Source of the DNA: Ralstonia sp. 25mfcol4.1
GTDB taxonomy: Bacteria > Pseudomonadota > Gammaproteobacteria > Burkholderiales > Burkholderiaceae
Assembly: GCF_900104095.1 (NCBI RefSeq)
Contig: NZ_FNJO01000002.1
Span: 1-64,000 of the forward strand
Direction: 5' to 3'
Length of the DNA: 64,000 nucleotides
Numbering within the stretch: the stretch's first letter is position 1; each line of letters opens with the position of its first letter. Shown in pieces: positions 35,906 to 46,197 of this stretch. A program made the translations under genes and the position numbers. Below the pieces are notes generated by a model that was given only the letters and a program-made list of their open reading frames with translations, was not told where the DNA came from and did not search any database.

Positions 35906-37381
35906 TTACGAAGCCAGCGTGGCGCGGATGGCCTGGTAGCACAGGTTCATCAGCGCAGCTGGGAACAGGCCCAGCAGGATCACGGCCAGGCCGTTCAGGC
36001 TCAGGAACGAGCGCACGCCAACCGACGCTTCCAGCGGCTCTTCGCCAGCCGGCGTATCAAAGTACATCAGCTTCACGATGCGCAGGTAGTAGAACGCGCC
36101 GATCAGCGAGAACACCACGGCCACCACCGCCAGCCAGCTCATGCCGGCCTTGACCACGGCCGACAGCACGGCCAGCTTGGCGTAGAAGCCGACGGTCGGG
36201 GGGATGCCGGCCATCGAGAACATCATCACCAGCATCAGCAGCGCAAACCACGGATGACGGCGCGACATGCCCTTCAGGTCGTCCAGCGTCTCGGCCTCGA
36301 AACCCTTGCGCGTACGGATGAGGATCAGGCCGAACGTGCCGAGCGTGGTCAGCATGTAGGTGATCGAATAGAACATCGACGCGCTGTAGGCGTTGGCCGC
36401 GCCGTCCGCCTTGTTCGCCACCACGCCGGACAGCATGCCCAGCAGGATGAAGCCCATGTGCGAGATGGTCGAGTACGCCAGCATCCGCTTCAGGTTGGTC
36501 TGCACGATCGCGGTCAGGTTGCCGATCAGCAGCGACACGACCGACAGCACCACCAGCATCATCTGCCAGTCACCGGCCAGCGGCAGCAGGCCTTCGACCA
36601 GCAGGCGCATGATCAGCGCGAACGCGGCAACCTTCGGGCCGGCTGCGATCAGCAGCGTCACCGCGGTCGGCGAGCCCTGGTAGATGTCCGGAATCCACAT
36701 GTGGAACGGTGCGGCGCCGAGCTTGAACGACACGCCGGCGACGATGAACACCACGCCGAAGGCCAGCATCGTCGTGTTGACGCGACCCGACTCCACCACG
36801 CGGAACACTTCACCCAGGTTCAGCGAACCGGTGGCGCCGTACATCATCGACATGCCATAGAGCAGGAAGCCCGAGGCCAGCGCACCCAGCACGAAGTACT
36901 TGATGGCCGATTCCGACGTCACGCGCGAGTCGCGGCGCAGTGCCACCAGGGCGTACGACGACAGCGACAGCAGTTCCAGGCCCAGATACAGGGTCAGGAA
37001 GTTGTTGCCGGTGATCATCACGAGCTGCCCGCCGAGCGTGAACAGCGCGAGCATGTAGAACTCGCCCGCGAACATGTCGCGGTTGCTCAGGTAGGTGCGC
37101 GTGTAGATCAGCGTCAGGAACATGCCCAGCGAGCAGAACGCCGACAGCACGTTGGCCATCGGATCCACGACCACCAGGTTGGCGAACACGTAGTGCGTCT
37201 CGCCATTGGCGGCGTCCAGCGCGAACCAGAAGGTCAGCACCAGCGTCGTCAGCAGTGCCAGCGGGTATGCCACGCTGGTGCGGCCCTTGCCGCGCGCTAG
37301 GTCGATCCAGTTGATCGCCGCGATGGCGACCGCCAGGAAAATGATTGGCGCCACCGGGGCCAGGCTAGAGGACGATTGCAT
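35906..37381 (-). CDS. nuoN: NADH-quinone oxidoreductase subunit N
   Basis: A 491-residue antiporter-like membrane subunit with about fourteen helices. NuoL, M and N form the proton-pumping row of complex I. Marks are GLELLSLSSYALVAL, with the conserved Glu, the broken-helix region SFKLGAAPFHMWIPD with a key Lys, and AYSTISHMGF. It is the last nuo gene; the DUF2818 gene follows 17 bases later. It begins 19 bases after the nuoM stop. Confidence 0.97.
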   Translation of the reverse strand: MQSSSSLAPVAPIIFLAVAIAAINWIDLARGKGRTSVAYPLALLTTLVLTFWFALDAANGETHYVFANLVVVDPMANVLSAFCSLGMFLTLIYTRTYLSNRDMFAGEFYMLALFTLGGQLVMITGNNFLTLYLGLELLSLSSYALVALRRDSRVTSESAIKYFVLGALASGFLLYGMSMMYGATGSLNLGEVFRVVESGRVNTTMLAFGVVFIVAGVSFKLGAAPFHMWIPDIYQGSPTAVTLLIAAGPKVAAFALIMRLLVEGLLPLAGDWQMMLVVLSVVSLLIGNLTAIVQTNLKRMLAYSTISHMGFILLGMLSGVVANKADGAANAYSASMFYSITYMLTTLGTFGLILIRTRKGFEAETLDDLKGMSRRHPWFALLMLVMMFSMAGIPPTVGFYAKLAVLSAVVKAGMSWLAVVAVVFSLIGAFYYLRIVKLMYFDTPAGEEPLEASVGVRSFLSLNGLAVILLGLFPAALMNLCYQAIRATLAS

Positions 37382-37400
37382 GTTGATTTCTCTCCCCCGC

Positions 37401-38867
37401 TTACAGCTTGGACTGTGCCACGTGGGACAGCAGGTTCACCACCGAGGCGTGCATCACATCGGTGAAGGGTTTCGGGTAAAGACCCATGTACAGCGTCAGG
37501 ATGGCCAGCAGGCCGAACATCAGGAATTCGCGCTTGTTCAGGTCCACCAGTTCGCGCACGTGCTGATGCACGATATCGCCAAAGATCACGCGCTTGACCA
37601 TCCACAGCGAGTAGGCCGCGCCCAGGATCAGGGCCGTAGCAGCCAGCAGGCCGATCCAGAAGTTGAACTTGACCGATGCCAGGATGACCATGAATTCGCC
37701 GACGAAACCGGAGGTAGCCGGCAGGCCGCAGTTTGCCATGGCGAAGAACACCGAGAACGCGGCGAACTTCGGCATCACGTTCACAACACCGCCGTAGTCG
37801 GCGATCTGGCGCGAATGCACGCGGTCGTACAGCACGCCGATGCCAAGGAACATGGCGCCCGACACGAAGCCGTGCGAGATCATCTGGATGATGCCGCCTT
37901 CAACGCCCAGATCGTTGAAGATGAAGAAGCCCAGCGTCACGAAGCCCATGTGGGCGATCGACGAGTACGCCACCAGCTTCTTCATGTCGGCCTGGACCAG
38001 CGCCACGAGGCCGATGTAGATCACCGCGACCAGCGAGATCGTGATGATGAACGGTGCCATGTAGTGACTGGCGTCCGGGGCGATCGGCAGCGAGAACCGG
38101 AGGAAACCGTAGGCGCCCAGCTTCAGCATGATCGCGGCCAGCACCACGGAGCCCCCGGTCGGCGCTTCCACGTGGGCGTCCGGCAGCCAGGTGTGCACCG
38201 GCCACATCGGCACCTTCACGGCGAAGGCCATGAAGAACGCCAGGAAGATCAGCACCTGCTCTTCGAACGACAGCTTGGCCTGGTGCCACGACAGGATGTC
38301 GAACGTACCGGTCTTGTTGTACAGGTACAGCAGCGCAACCAGCGTCAGCAGCGAGCCCAGCAGCGTGTAGAGGAAGAACTTGAACGCAGCGTACACGCGG
38401 TTCGGGCCACCCCAGACACCGATGATGATGTACATCGGGATCAGCGTGGCTTCGAAGAACACGTAGAACAGCATGCCGTCCAGCGCGCAGAACACGCCCA
38501 CCATCAGACCCGACAGGATCAGGAACGCGGCCATGTACTCGGCCACCCGCTCGGTGATCACTTCCCAGGCCGAGATCACGACGATCACGGTGATGAACGA
38601 CGTCAGCACGACGAACCACATCGAGATGCCATCAACGCCCAGGTGATAGGCGATGTTGAAACGCTCGATCCAGTTCGCCTGCTCGACAAACTGCATCGCA
38701 GCCGTCGAGGTATCGAAATGGAAGACCAGCGGCAGCGTCACGACGAAGCTGGCGATGGCACCGAACAGCGCCATCCAGCGCACGAAGCACTTGCTGTTGT
38801 CGGAGCCGAACATCAATACCAGCAGGCCGAAGAAGATAGGCAGCCAGATTGCGAGAGACAGAACCAT
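37401..38867 (-). CDS. nuoM: NADH-quinone oxidoreductase subunit M
   Basis: A 488-residue antiporter-like subunit. The broken helix AFAVKVPMWPVHTWLPDAH holds the conserved Lys, FFEATLIPMYIIIG the conserved Glu of the proton path, and VAYSSIAHMGFV the next Ser/His helix. Predicted fourteen membrane segments fit the family. It lies 27 bases after nuoL, with no terminator between. Confidence 0.97.
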   Translation of the reverse strand: MVLSLAIWLPIFFGLLVLMFGSDNSKCFVRWMALFGAIASFVVTLPLVFHFDTSTAAMQFVEQANWIERFNIAYHLGVDGISMWFVVLTSFITVIVVISAWEVITERVAEYMAAFLILSGLMVGVFCALDGMLFYVFFEATLIPMYIIIGVWGGPNRVYAAFKFFLYTLLGSLLTLVALLYLYNKTGTFDILSWHQAKLSFEEQVLIFLAFFMAFAVKVPMWPVHTWLPDAHVEAPTGGSVVLAAIMLKLGAYGFLRFSLPIAPDASHYMAPFIITISLVAVIYIGLVALVQADMKKLVAYSSIAHMGFVTLGFFIFNDLGVEGGIIQMISHGFVSGAMFLGIGVLYDRVHSRQIADYGGVVNVMPKFAAFSVFFAMANCGLPATSGFVGEFMVILASVKFNFWIGLLAATALILGAAYSLWMVKRVIFGDIVHQHVRELVDLNKREFLMFGLLAILTLYMGLYPKPFTDVMHASVVNLLSHVAQSKL

Positions 38868-38894
38868 TTGTTTGTTTTCCTTACTCGGTGCCTA

Positions 38895-40979
38895 TCACTT
38901 GGTGCCTATCACGCCAGTGATCGTCAGCGTCAAAAGCACCAGCATGCCGATGATCATCGCGAAAGCGTAATGGTAGATGTAGCCGGACTGCAGGTAACGG
39001 CTGGCCGCGGCAAACGACGCCACCACGCGGGCCGAACCATTGACGAACAGGCCGTCGATGAAGCTCTGGTCACCGCCCTTCCACAGGCCGGTACCCAGCA
39101 GGCGCGCACCACGGGCAAACACGGCCTCGTTGATCGCGTCCATGTAGTACTTGTTCTCGAGCAGGTTGTAGAGACCCGAGCAGCGTTGCTTGATGGCGGC
39201 CGGAATATCCGGGCGCTTCATGTAGAAGAACCAAGACAGCACCACACCGGCAATGGCCAGCCACAGCACCGGAGTCGTCAGCGAGTGAATCGCCATCGGC
39301 ACCCAGCCGTGGAACGCTTCCTTCAGTTCTTCCATGGCGTGATGGTTTTCGCCGACGAAGATCACGTCCTTGAACGCCAGGCCATGCTTGAAGAAGTCGC
39401 CGAACAGCATCGGCTCGATGGCGATGGCGCCAACTATCACCGACGGGATGGCCAGCAGCACCAGCGGCAGCGTCACGACCCACGGCGACTCGTGCGGCTT
39501 CTGACCCGGGGCCAGACCATGGTGATGGTCGTCGCCGTGCGATTCCTCTTCTTCCTCGTGGTGGTCGTGGTGCGCGTGCGGCTTGCCGAAACGCTCTTCA
39601 CCGTGGAACACCAGGAAGTACATGCGGAACGAATAGAAGGCGGTGACGAACACGCCAGCCAGCACAGCGAAGTACGCAAAGCCCGAACCCGCCAGGTGCG
39701 ACTCGGCCACGGCCTCGATGATCGAGTCCTTCGAGTAGAAGCCCGAGAAGAACGGCGTACCGATCAGCGCCAGCGAGCCCACGAGCGACGTGATCCAGGT
39801 GATCGGCATGTACTTGCGCAGGCCGCCCATGTTGCGGATGTCCTGGTCGTGGTGCATGCCGATGATGACCGAACCGGCCGCAAGGAACAGCAGAGCCTTG
39901 AAGAACGCGTGGGTCATCAGATGGAACACGGCCACCGAGTAGGCCGAAGCGCCCAGCGCCACGGTCATGTAGCCCAGCTGCGACAGCGTGGAGTACGCCA
40001 CCACGCGCTTGATGTCGTTCTGGATGATGCCCAGAAAGCCCATGAACAGTGCGGTGATCCCGCCGATGATCATCACGAACGACAGCGCGGTGTCCGACAG
40101 CTCGAACAGCGGAGACATGCGCGACACCATGAAGATGCCTGCCGTCACCATGGTTGCCGCGTGGATCAGTGCCGAGATCGGGGTCGGGCCTTCCATCGAG
40201 TCAGGCAGCCACACGTGCAGCGGGAACTGCGCCGACTTGCCCATCGCGCCGATGAACAGGCAGATGCAGGCCACGGTGATCATCAGCCAGTCGGTACCCG
40301 GGAAGATCACGGTTGCCAGCTGCTCGCGCTGGGCGAACACGTCCGTGTAGTTCATGCTGCCGCTGTACGCCAGCAGCAGGCCGATACCGAGGATGAAGCC
40401 GAAGTCGCCCACCCGGTTGACCAGGAACGCCTTCAGGTTGGCGAAGATCGCGGTCGGACGCGTGTACCAGAAGCCGATCAGCAGGTACGACACCAGGCCC
40501 ACGGCTTCCCAACCGAAGAACAGCTGCAGGAAGTTGTTGCTCATCACCAGCATCAGCATCGAGAAGGTGAAGAGCGAGATGTAGGCGAAGAAGCGGTTGT
40601 AACCGGGGTCCCCGTCCATGTAGCCGACGGTGTAGATGTGCACCATCAGCGAGACGAAGGTCACCACGACCATCATCATCGCGGTCAGGGAATCGACCAG
40701 GAAGCCGACTTCCATCTTCAGCGAGCCGATGGCCATCCATTCATACACGGTGGCGTTGTAGCCGGCGCCGTTCATCACGTCGAGCAGCACCATCACCGAG
40801 AGGACGAACGAGATGGCGACACCGAGGATCGTTGCCGAGTGGGCCACGATGCGGCCGCCGCGCGTCTCCGAGGAGAACGTGCCGAAGAACTTGGTACCGA
40901 ACAGACCGGCTATCGCGGCACCGGCGAGCGGTGCCAGCGCGATCGCCAGCAGCAGGTTGGGGTTGAGCGTGGTTGCCAT
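38895..40979 (-). CDS. nuoL: NADH-quinone oxidoreductase subunit L
   Basis: A 694-residue subunit, the longest antiporter-like one. Helices include FGWEAVGLVSYLLIGFW with the conserved Glu, AMGKSAQFPLHVWLPDSM with the key Lys, and AYSTLSQLGYM. A His-rich cytoplasmic insertion (HAHHDHHEEEEESHGDDHHH near residue 475) sits before the C-terminal region, whose long lateral helix braces NuoM and NuoN. The His/Glu insertion is common in Burkholderiales NuoL and could bind metal by chance. It starts with a 59-base gap after nuoK. Confidence 0.97.
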   Translation of the reverse strand: MATTLNPNLLLAIALAPLAGAAIAGLFGTKFFGTFSSETRGGRIVAHSATILGVAISFVLSVMVLLDVMNGAGYNATVYEWMAIGSLKMEVGFLVDSLTAMMMVVVTFVSLMVHIYTVGYMDGDPGYNRFFAYISLFTFSMLMLVMSNNFLQLFFGWEAVGLVSYLLIGFWYTRPTAIFANLKAFLVNRVGDFGFILGIGLLLAYSGSMNYTDVFAQREQLATVIFPGTDWLMITVACICLFIGAMGKSAQFPLHVWLPDSMEGPTPISALIHAATMVTAGIFMVSRMSPLFELSDTALSFVMIIGGITALFMGFLGIIQNDIKRVVAYSTLSQLGYMTVALGASAYSVAVFHLMTHAFFKALLFLAAGSVIIGMHHDQDIRNMGGLRKYMPITWITSLVGSLALIGTPFFSGFYSKDSIIEAVAESHLAGSGFAYFAVLAGVFVTAFYSFRMYFLVFHGEERFGKPHAHHDHHEEEEESHGDDHHHGLAPGQKPHESPWVVTLPLVLLAIPSVIVGAIAIEPMLFGDFFKHGLAFKDVIFVGENHHAMEELKEAFHGWVPMAIHSLTTPVLWLAIAGVVLSWFFYMKRPDIPAAIKQRCSGLYNLLENKYYMDAINEAVFARGARLLGTGLWKGGDQSFIDGLFVNGSARVVASFAAASRYLQSGYIYHYAFAMIIGMLVLLTLTITGVIGTK

Positions 40980-41038
40980 AGGACGCTTATTGGTGTGCGG
41001 TCGGGATGCAGTCTTGGTTCATGTCGTGAGCGTTCATG

Positions 41039-41344
41039 TCAGCCCTTGAGGGTATCCATGTCGTCCACGTTGATCGTGTCCAGGTTACGGAACAGCACGA
41101 CCAGGATTGCCAGACCGATTGCCGACTCGGCGGCGGCCACCGTAAGGATGAAGAAAACGAAAACCTGTCCGGCCAGGTCGCCCATGTAGTGCGAGAAGGC
41201 GACGAAATTCATGTTCACCGCAAGCAGCATCAGTTCGAGCGCCATCAGCAGCACGATGACGTTCTTGCGGTTCAGGAAGATGCCAACGATGCTGATCGCG
41301 AACAGGATGGCACCGAGGACGAGAAAGTGAGCGAGAGACAGCAC
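41039..41344 (-). CDS. nuoK: NADH-quinone oxidoreductase subunit K
   Basis: A 101-residue three-helix subunit in the E-channel of complex [15 protein letters not shown]-like sequence here reads [14 protein letters not shown] and holds the Glu of the proton path; [15 protein letters not shown] holds the second Glu. The start is a GTG at 41344 with CGGAGAA upstream, giving the normal family length; an ATG 15 codons earlier overlaps nuoJ and is unlikely. Confidence 0.96.
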   Translation of the reverse strand: MLSLAHFLVLGAILFAISIVGIFLNRKNVIVLLMALELMLLAVNMNFVAFSHYMGDLAGQVFVFFILTVAAAESAIGLAILVVLFRNLDTINVDDMDTLKG

Positions 41345-41360
41345 AGCGGGTTCTCCGGGC

Positions 41361-42002
41361 TTAGTTCTTGTTGGCGGACGCAGCAGCATCCGCTTCGGCC
41401 CGGCCCTCGGCCGGCATCTTCACCATGCGCACGCGCTCGTCGCGGCGCACACGCAGCTGGGCACCCACGTCCTGCGCCTTGACGTCCTTGCGGCGGCGCA
41501 GCGTCAGGGCCACGGCGGCCACGATTGCCACCAGCAGGATGATGCCCGCCACTTCGAAGGCGTACACGTAGTCGGTGTAGATCAGCTTGCCCAGTGCGGC
41601 GGTGTTCGAGTAGTTCGGCTCCTGCGCGCCCGGCGGCAGCACGGCGTTGGTGGTGCCGATGAAGTTGCGCACCAGCACGATGGCCATTTCGGCGATGATC
41701 AGCGCGCCAACGATCGACGCCATCGGCACGTATGTCCAGAAGTCGCGGCGCAGATGCTCGATGTCAATATCGATCATCATCACCACGAACAGGAACAGCA
41801 CCATGACCGCGCCTACGTAGACCAGCACGAGCAGGATGGCGAGGAACTCGGCCTTCAGGATCATCCAGATCGCCGCGGCGGTGAAAAATGCCAGCACGAG
41901 AAACAGTGCCGAATGCACCGGGTTCTTTGCCGTGATGACTTTCAGTGCGGAGAGCACCAGCACCAGGGCAAAGGCATAGAAGATGGCTGTCGTGAGTTCC
42001 AT
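41361..42002 (-). CDS. nuoJ: NADH-quinone oxidoreductase subunit J
   Basis: A 213-residue membrane subunit with five helices in the first 165 residues ([39 protein letters not shown] with the pi-bulge helix near [11 protein letters not shown]). The C-terminal 45 residues are charged and soluble. It forms part of the path that links quinone chemistry to proton pumping. A 163-base gap with a stem-loop separates it from nuoI; nuoK follows after 16 bases. Confidence 0.96.
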   Translation of the reverse strand: MELTTAIFYAFALVLVLSALKVITAKNPVHSALFLVLAFFTAAAIWMILKAEFLAILLVLVYVGAVMVLFLFVVMMIDIDIEHLRRDFWTYVPMASIVGALIIAEMAIVLVRNFIGTTNAVLPPGAQEPNYSNTAALGKLIYTDYVYAFEVAGIILLVAIVAAVALTLRRRKDVKAQDVGAQLRVRRDERVRMVKMPAEGRAEADAAASANKN

Positions 42003-42120
42003 GGTCCCTATCGGATCCTCTTTGGGCCGCGCCGGTCCGGACTGCCCATCGGGGCAGCCGCCCTTGCGCGACTTGCTTCTCTTGGTTGTGCCCCTTGCGG
42101 GGCCACTTCAAATTCATTGC

Positions 42121-42151
42121 CGGGAACAGCACACCGGGTGCCCTGTTCCCG
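42121..42151. repeat. Stem-loop in the nuoI-nuoJ gap
   Basis: CGGGAACAG (42121-42129) and CTGTTCCCG (42143-42151) are perfect 9-bp arms around 13 bases. No T-run follows on either strand, so it is unlikely to stop transcription. Confidence 0.7.
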
Positions 42152-42165
42152 TCCTGCCGGTCCGC

Positions 42166-42657
42166 TTAGCGGTACTTCGCGTCCGCGGCCTTGGCTGCGG
42201 CGATCTGCGGCTCGTAGCGGTCGCCCACTGCCAGCAGCATGTCCTTGGTGAAGTACAGGTCGCCGCGCTTTTCGCCGTGGTATTCGAAGATATGCGTTTC
42301 GACGACCGCGTCGACCGGGCAGGCTTCTTCGCAGAAGCCGCAGAAAATGCACTTGGTCAGATCGATGTCGTAGCGCGTGGTGCGGCGGGTGCCGTCGTTA
42401 CGCACATCCGATTCGATCGTAATGGCCATTGCCGGGCACACCGCTTCGCACAGCTTGCACGCGATGCAACGCTCTTCCCCGTTCGGGTAGCGGCGCAGTG
42501 CGTGCAGGCCGCGGAAACGCGGCGACATCGGCGTCTTCTCTTCCGGGAACTGGACAGTCACCTTCCGGGCGAAGAGATAGCGGCCGGTAAGTGCCATGCC
42601 CTTGAAGAGTTCCTTCAGGAGCAGGCTGTTGAAGAAGTCCTTGATGGCGATCAGCAT
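42166..42657 (-). CDS. nuoI: NADH-quinone oxidoreductase subunit I
   Basis: A 163-residue ferredoxin-like subunit that carries clusters N6a and N6b. Two complete CxxCxxCxxxCP motifs are present: [12 protein letters not shown] (C64, C67, C70, C74) and [12 protein letters not shown] (C103, C106, C109, C113). An amphipathic N-terminal helix ([19 protein letters not shown]) lies along the membrane next to NuoH. Length is normal. Gaps on both sides of this gene carry strong stem-loops. Confidence 0.98.
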   Translation of the reverse strand: MLIAIKDFFNSLLLKELFKGMALTGRYLFARKVTVQFPEEKTPMSPRFRGLHALRRYPNGEERCIACKLCEAVCPAMAITIESDVRNDGTRRTTRYDIDLTKCIFCGFCEEACPVDAVVETHIFEYHGEKRGDLYFTKDMLLAVGDRYEPQIAAAKAADAKYR

Positions 42658-42685
42658 GACGATTGCTTCCTAAGTATTTCCGCGC

Positions 42686-42715
42686 GGCGCGCCCTGCCCG
42701 TCCGGGCGGCGCGCC
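42686..42715. repeat. Stem-loop in the nuoH-nuoI gap
   Basis: GGCGCGCC (42686-42693) pairs with GGCGCGCC (42708-42715), and inside GCCCG pairs with CGGGC around TC; only a CT bulge breaks the stem. It is followed by no T-run and lies between nuoH and nuoI. Confidence 0.7.
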
Positions 42716-42728
42716 ATCGCCTGGCCTC

Positions 42729-43793
42729 TTAGTGCCAGATGTTCCACGGCGACTTGATCCAGATCGCCACAATGATCAGCCACGCCACGGTCAGCGGAAT
42801 GAAGATCTTCCAGCCCAGACGCATGATCTGGTCATAGCGGTAACGCGGGAACGAGGCACGAATCCAGATGAACACCGACAGCAGCAGGAAAACCTTGATC
42901 ACCAGCCAGAAGAAGCCCGGGATCGCATTCGTGATCGCGCTCGAGAACGGCGGCGCCCAGCCACCGAGGAACATCAGCGAGGTCATCGTCGAGATGATGA
43001 TCATGTTGATGTACTCGGCCAGGAAGAACAGCGCGAACGTCATGCCCGAATATTCGATCATGTGACCGGCCACGATTTCCGACTCGCCTTCCACCACGTC
43101 GAACGGATGGCGGTTGGTTTCTGCCACGCCCGAGATGAAGTACACGGCGAACATCGGCAGCAGCGGCAGCCAGTTCCACGACAGGATATTGATGCCCATG
43201 TCCGCGAAGTAGCCCACGTTCTGGCTGTTCACGATGGTCGACAGGTTCAGGCTGCCGGCCACCATCAGCACGGTCACCAGCGCGAAGCCCATCGCGATTT
43301 CATACGACACCATCTGCGCCGCGGCACGCATGGCGCCGATGAACGCGTACTTCGAGTTCGATGCCCAGCCAGCCAGGATCACGCCATACACGCCCACCGA
43401 GCTGATGGCCATCACGTACAGCAGACCGGCGTTGACGTCCGCCATCACCACTTCGGGCTGGAACGGAATCACGGCCCAGACGGCCACTGCCGGCACCAGC
43501 ACCATCAGCGGCGCAACCAGATACATCATCCGGTTGATCTGCGACGGGAACATCACTTCCTTGAGCAGCAGCTTCAGCACGTCGGCAATCGGCTGCAGCA
43601 GGCCCAGCGGGCCCACACGGTTCGGGCCGATACGGACGTGCATCCAGCCGATCAGCTTCCGTTCCCACAGAATCAGGTAGGCCACGCACAGCAGCACCGG
43701 CACCACAATGACCACGGCACGGATCAGGATCCAGATCAGCGTCCAAGCGCTGCCGAAGATGGCCTGGCCCTGCGAGGTAATGAGATCGATCAT
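42729..43793 (-). CDS. nuoH: NADH-quinone oxidoreductase subunit H
   Basis: A 354-residue membrane subunit that forms most of the quinone chamber. It has eight or nine helices. Conserved loops are [20 protein letters not shown], with Arg/Glu residues lining the chamber, [20 protein letters not shown], and a C-terminal [18 protein letters not shown]. Start ATG at 43793 lies 18 bases after the nuoG stop. Confidence 0.97.
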   Translation of the reverse strand: MIDLITSQGQAIFGSAWTLIWILIRAVVIVVPVLLCVAYLILWERKLIGWMHVRIGPNRVGPLGLLQPIADVLKLLLKEVMFPSQINRMMYLVAPLMVLVPAVAVWAVIPFQPEVVMADVNAGLLYVMAISSVGVYGVILAGWASNSKYAFIGAMRAAAQMVSYEIAMGFALVTVLMVAGSLNLSTIVNSQNVGYFADMGINILSWNWLPLLPMFAVYFISGVAETNRHPFDVVEGESEIVAGHMIEYSGMTFALFFLAEYINMIIISTMTSLMFLGGWAPPFSSAITNAIPGFFWLVIKVFLLLSVFIWIRASFPRYRYDQIMRLGWKIFIPLTVAWLIIVAIWIKSPWNIWH

Positions 43794-43811
43794 GTTGCTA
43801 TCTCGCTCTTC

Positions 43812-46184
43812 TTATACGGTGGCCGTCGCGGCGGCACCCTGGCCGGCCGACAGGTCGATGGCTTTCTCAACGGTGACGGTACCGAACAGCGCGCCCAGCG
43901 TTGCGGCGGCCACGGTGGCGGCCGGCACGCGCACGGCATTGGCCGGCAGCGTCTTTTCCAGCGCCGCAGGCAGCACCACGCTGGCACCGTCCTGCGTCAC
44001 CCGTACCGGGTCGCCAGCCTGCACGCCCAGCTTGGCGAACAGTTCCGACGACAGGCCCACCGTCATCGCGCGGCGCGCGGCAGCAGTCAGCTGCAGCGAA
44101 TCGGCACGACGCACGATCGGATCGGCGTGGTAGATCGGCACATCGGCGATACGCTCGATACCGCTGGCGGCGGCTGCCGTCACGCGGATCGGGGCGTCCG
44201 TAGCGTTGTTCAGCTGCGCCGGGGCCAGCTTGACCAGCGCGGCATCGCGCACGGCCTCGGCGGTTTCGAAGTCGAAGCCCGGCACGTCGAGCAGGTTACC
44301 CAGCACGCGCAGCACCTTCCAGCCCGGACGCGACTCACCGAGCGCGCGCACCACGCCGTTGAAGCTCTGCGCACGGCCCTCGGCGTTCACGAACGTACCA
44401 GCGGTCTCGGTGAACGGCGTGATCGGCAGGATCACGTCGGCGTATTGCATGGCCGCCTCCGAGCGGAACGGCGACAGCACCACGACGGTACCGGCCTGCT
44501 GCAGCGCGGCCAAGGCCTTGCGCGCATCGGCGGTATCGAATTCGGCCTCGGCGTTCAGGACGATGTAGGCCTTGCGCGGCGCGTCGAACATCGCCTGGGC
44601 ATTGGCACCGCCCTGCTGGGGCAGCGCGCCGGCGATATAGCCGCCGACGGTGTTGGCCGCTTCGGTCAGGAAGCCAAGCGTCGCGCCCGTTTCCGTGGCG
44701 ATCCACTGAGCCAGCGCGTGCAGTGCCGAGAACTGCGGGTGACGCACGGCTTCGTTGCCGAGGAACACGGCACGGCGCTCGCCCGACAGCAGCGCATCGG
44801 CCACGGCCTTGGCGGCAGCGCCACCGTCGAAACCATCGGTGCCCGCCGGAGCGGCCACGCCCTTGGCGGCGGCCACGGCACGGGCCACGCCGGCCAGGGC
44901 GGCAGCCCAGCCCGACGGCACCACGTCGATACGTGCGGCCAGCGGCATCAGCAGGTCTTCACCGCCGGTACCGATCACGGCCACGCGGGCACCCTTCTTG
45001 GCGGCCTGACGCAGGCGGGAGGCCAGCAGCGGCTGATCCTTGCGCAGCGAAGCGCCAATCACCAGCGCGCGTTGCAGCGTGGTGACGTCGGCAATCGGCA
45101 TGCCCAGCCACGGCGCGCCCTTCAGCGCGGCCGAGAAATCGGTCTGGCGCAGGCGGAAGTCCACGTTGTCGCTGCCCAGGCCACGCACGAGCTTGCCCAG
45201 CAGGAACAGTTCTTCCAGCGTGCTGTGCGGGCTGGCGATGGCGGCGATCTGGTCGGCGCCATGGTCACGCTTGATGCTCGCCAGGCCATTGGCCACGTAT
45301 TCCAGGGCAGTCTGCCAGTCGGTTTCCATCCACTGGTTGCCCTGCTTGAGCATCGGGCGGGTCAGGCGGTCGGCACTGTTCACGCCTTCGTACGAGAAGC
45401 GGTCCTTGTCGGAAATCCAGCACTCGTTGACGTCTTCGTTTTCCAGCGGCACCACGCGCATCACGCGCTGGTTCTTGGTCTGGACGACGAGGTTGGCGCC
45501 GACGCCGTCGTGCGGCGACACCGACTTGCGACGGCCCAGTTCCCACGTACGGGCCGAATAGCGGAACGGCTTGCTGGTCAGCGCGCCCACCGGGCACAGG
45601 TCGATCATGTTGCCGGACAGTTCCGAATCCACGGTCTGACCGACGAACGTCGTGATTTCCGAGTGCTCGCCGCGGTTCAGCATGCCCAGCTCCATCACCC
45701 CGGCCACTTCCTGGCCAAAGCGCACGCAGCGGGTGCAGTGGATGCAGCGGGTCATTTCCTCCATGGAGATCAGCGGGCCCACGTTCTTGTGGAACACCAC
45801 GCGCTTTTCTTCCTTGTAGCGCGACTCCGAGGCACCGTAGCCCACCGCCAGATCCTGCAGCTGGCACTCGCCGCCCTGATCGCAGATCGGGCAGTCAAGC
45901 GGGTGATTGATCAGCAGGAATTCCATCACGGACTTCTGGGCCTTGACGGCCTTTTCGGAGTTCGTGAAGACCTTCATGCCGGGCGTCACCGGGGTGGCGC
46001 AGGCGGGGAGCGCCTTCGGCGCCTTTTCCACTTCGACCAGGCACATGCGGCAGTTCGCCGCGATGGACAGTTTGCGGTGGTAGCAGAAGTGCGGGATGTA
46101 GGTGCCCAGCTTGCGGGCCGCTTCCATCACGAGGCTGCCTTCCGCAACCTCTACCTTCTTGCCGTCGATCTCGAGTTCAACCAT
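43812..46184 (-). CDS. nuoG: NADH-quinone oxidoreductase subunit G
   Basis: A 790-residue peripheral-arm subunit with several Fe-S clusters. The N-terminal 2Fe-2S ferredoxin fold has CYHRKLSIAANCRMC and a later CATPV; next come HPLDCPICDQGGECQLQD and a CIHCTRCVRFGQEVAG 4Fe-4S motif, then a molybdopterin-oxidoreductase-like domain without cofactor. Cluster ligands all look present. The ATG at 46184 is given by MVELEIDGKKVEV, the family start; it lies 13 bases after the nuoF stop. The C-terminal third is Ala-rich and divergent, as usual in this group. Confidence 0.96.
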   Translation of the reverse strand: MVELEIDGKKVEVAEGSLVMEAARKLGTYIPHFCYHRKLSIAANCRMCLVEVEKAPKALPACATPVTPGMKVFTNSEKAVKAQKSVMEFLLINHPLDCPICDQGGECQLQDLAVGYGASESRYKEEKRVVFHKNVGPLISMEEMTRCIHCTRCVRFGQEVAGVMELGMLNRGEHSEITTFVGQTVDSELSGNMIDLCPVGALTSKPFRYSARTWELGRRKSVSPHDGVGANLVVQTKNQRVMRVVPLENEDVNECWISDKDRFSYEGVNSADRLTRPMLKQGNQWMETDWQTALEYVANGLASIKRDHGADQIAAIASPHSTLEELFLLGKLVRGLGSDNVDFRLRQTDFSAALKGAPWLGMPIADVTTLQRALVIGASLRKDQPLLASRLRQAAKKGARVAVIGTGGEDLLMPLAARIDVVPSGWAAALAGVARAVAAAKGVAAPAGTDGFDGGAAAKAVADALLSGERRAVFLGNEAVRHPQFSALHALAQWIATETGATLGFLTEAANTVGGYIAGALPQQGGANAQAMFDAPRKAYIVLNAEAEFDTADARKALAALQQAGTVVVLSPFRSEAAMQYADVILPITPFTETAGTFVNAEGRAQSFNGVVRALGESRPGWKVLRVLGNLLDVPGFDFETAEAVRDAALVKLAPAQLNNATDAPIRVTAAAASGIERIADVPIYHADPIVRRADSLQLTAAARRAMTVGLSSELFAKLGVQAGDPVRVTQDGASVVLPAALEKTLPANAVRVPAATVAAATLGALFGTVTVEKAIDLSAGQGAAATATV

Positions 46185-46197
46185 GTTCTGCCACGCT

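Noticed and set aside
37206-41189. 1327-codon open frame on the plus strand opposite nuoL, nuoM and nuoN
   Set aside because: The translation is His/Arg/Gln-rich nonsense opposite highly conserved complex I genes; no start signal or domain.
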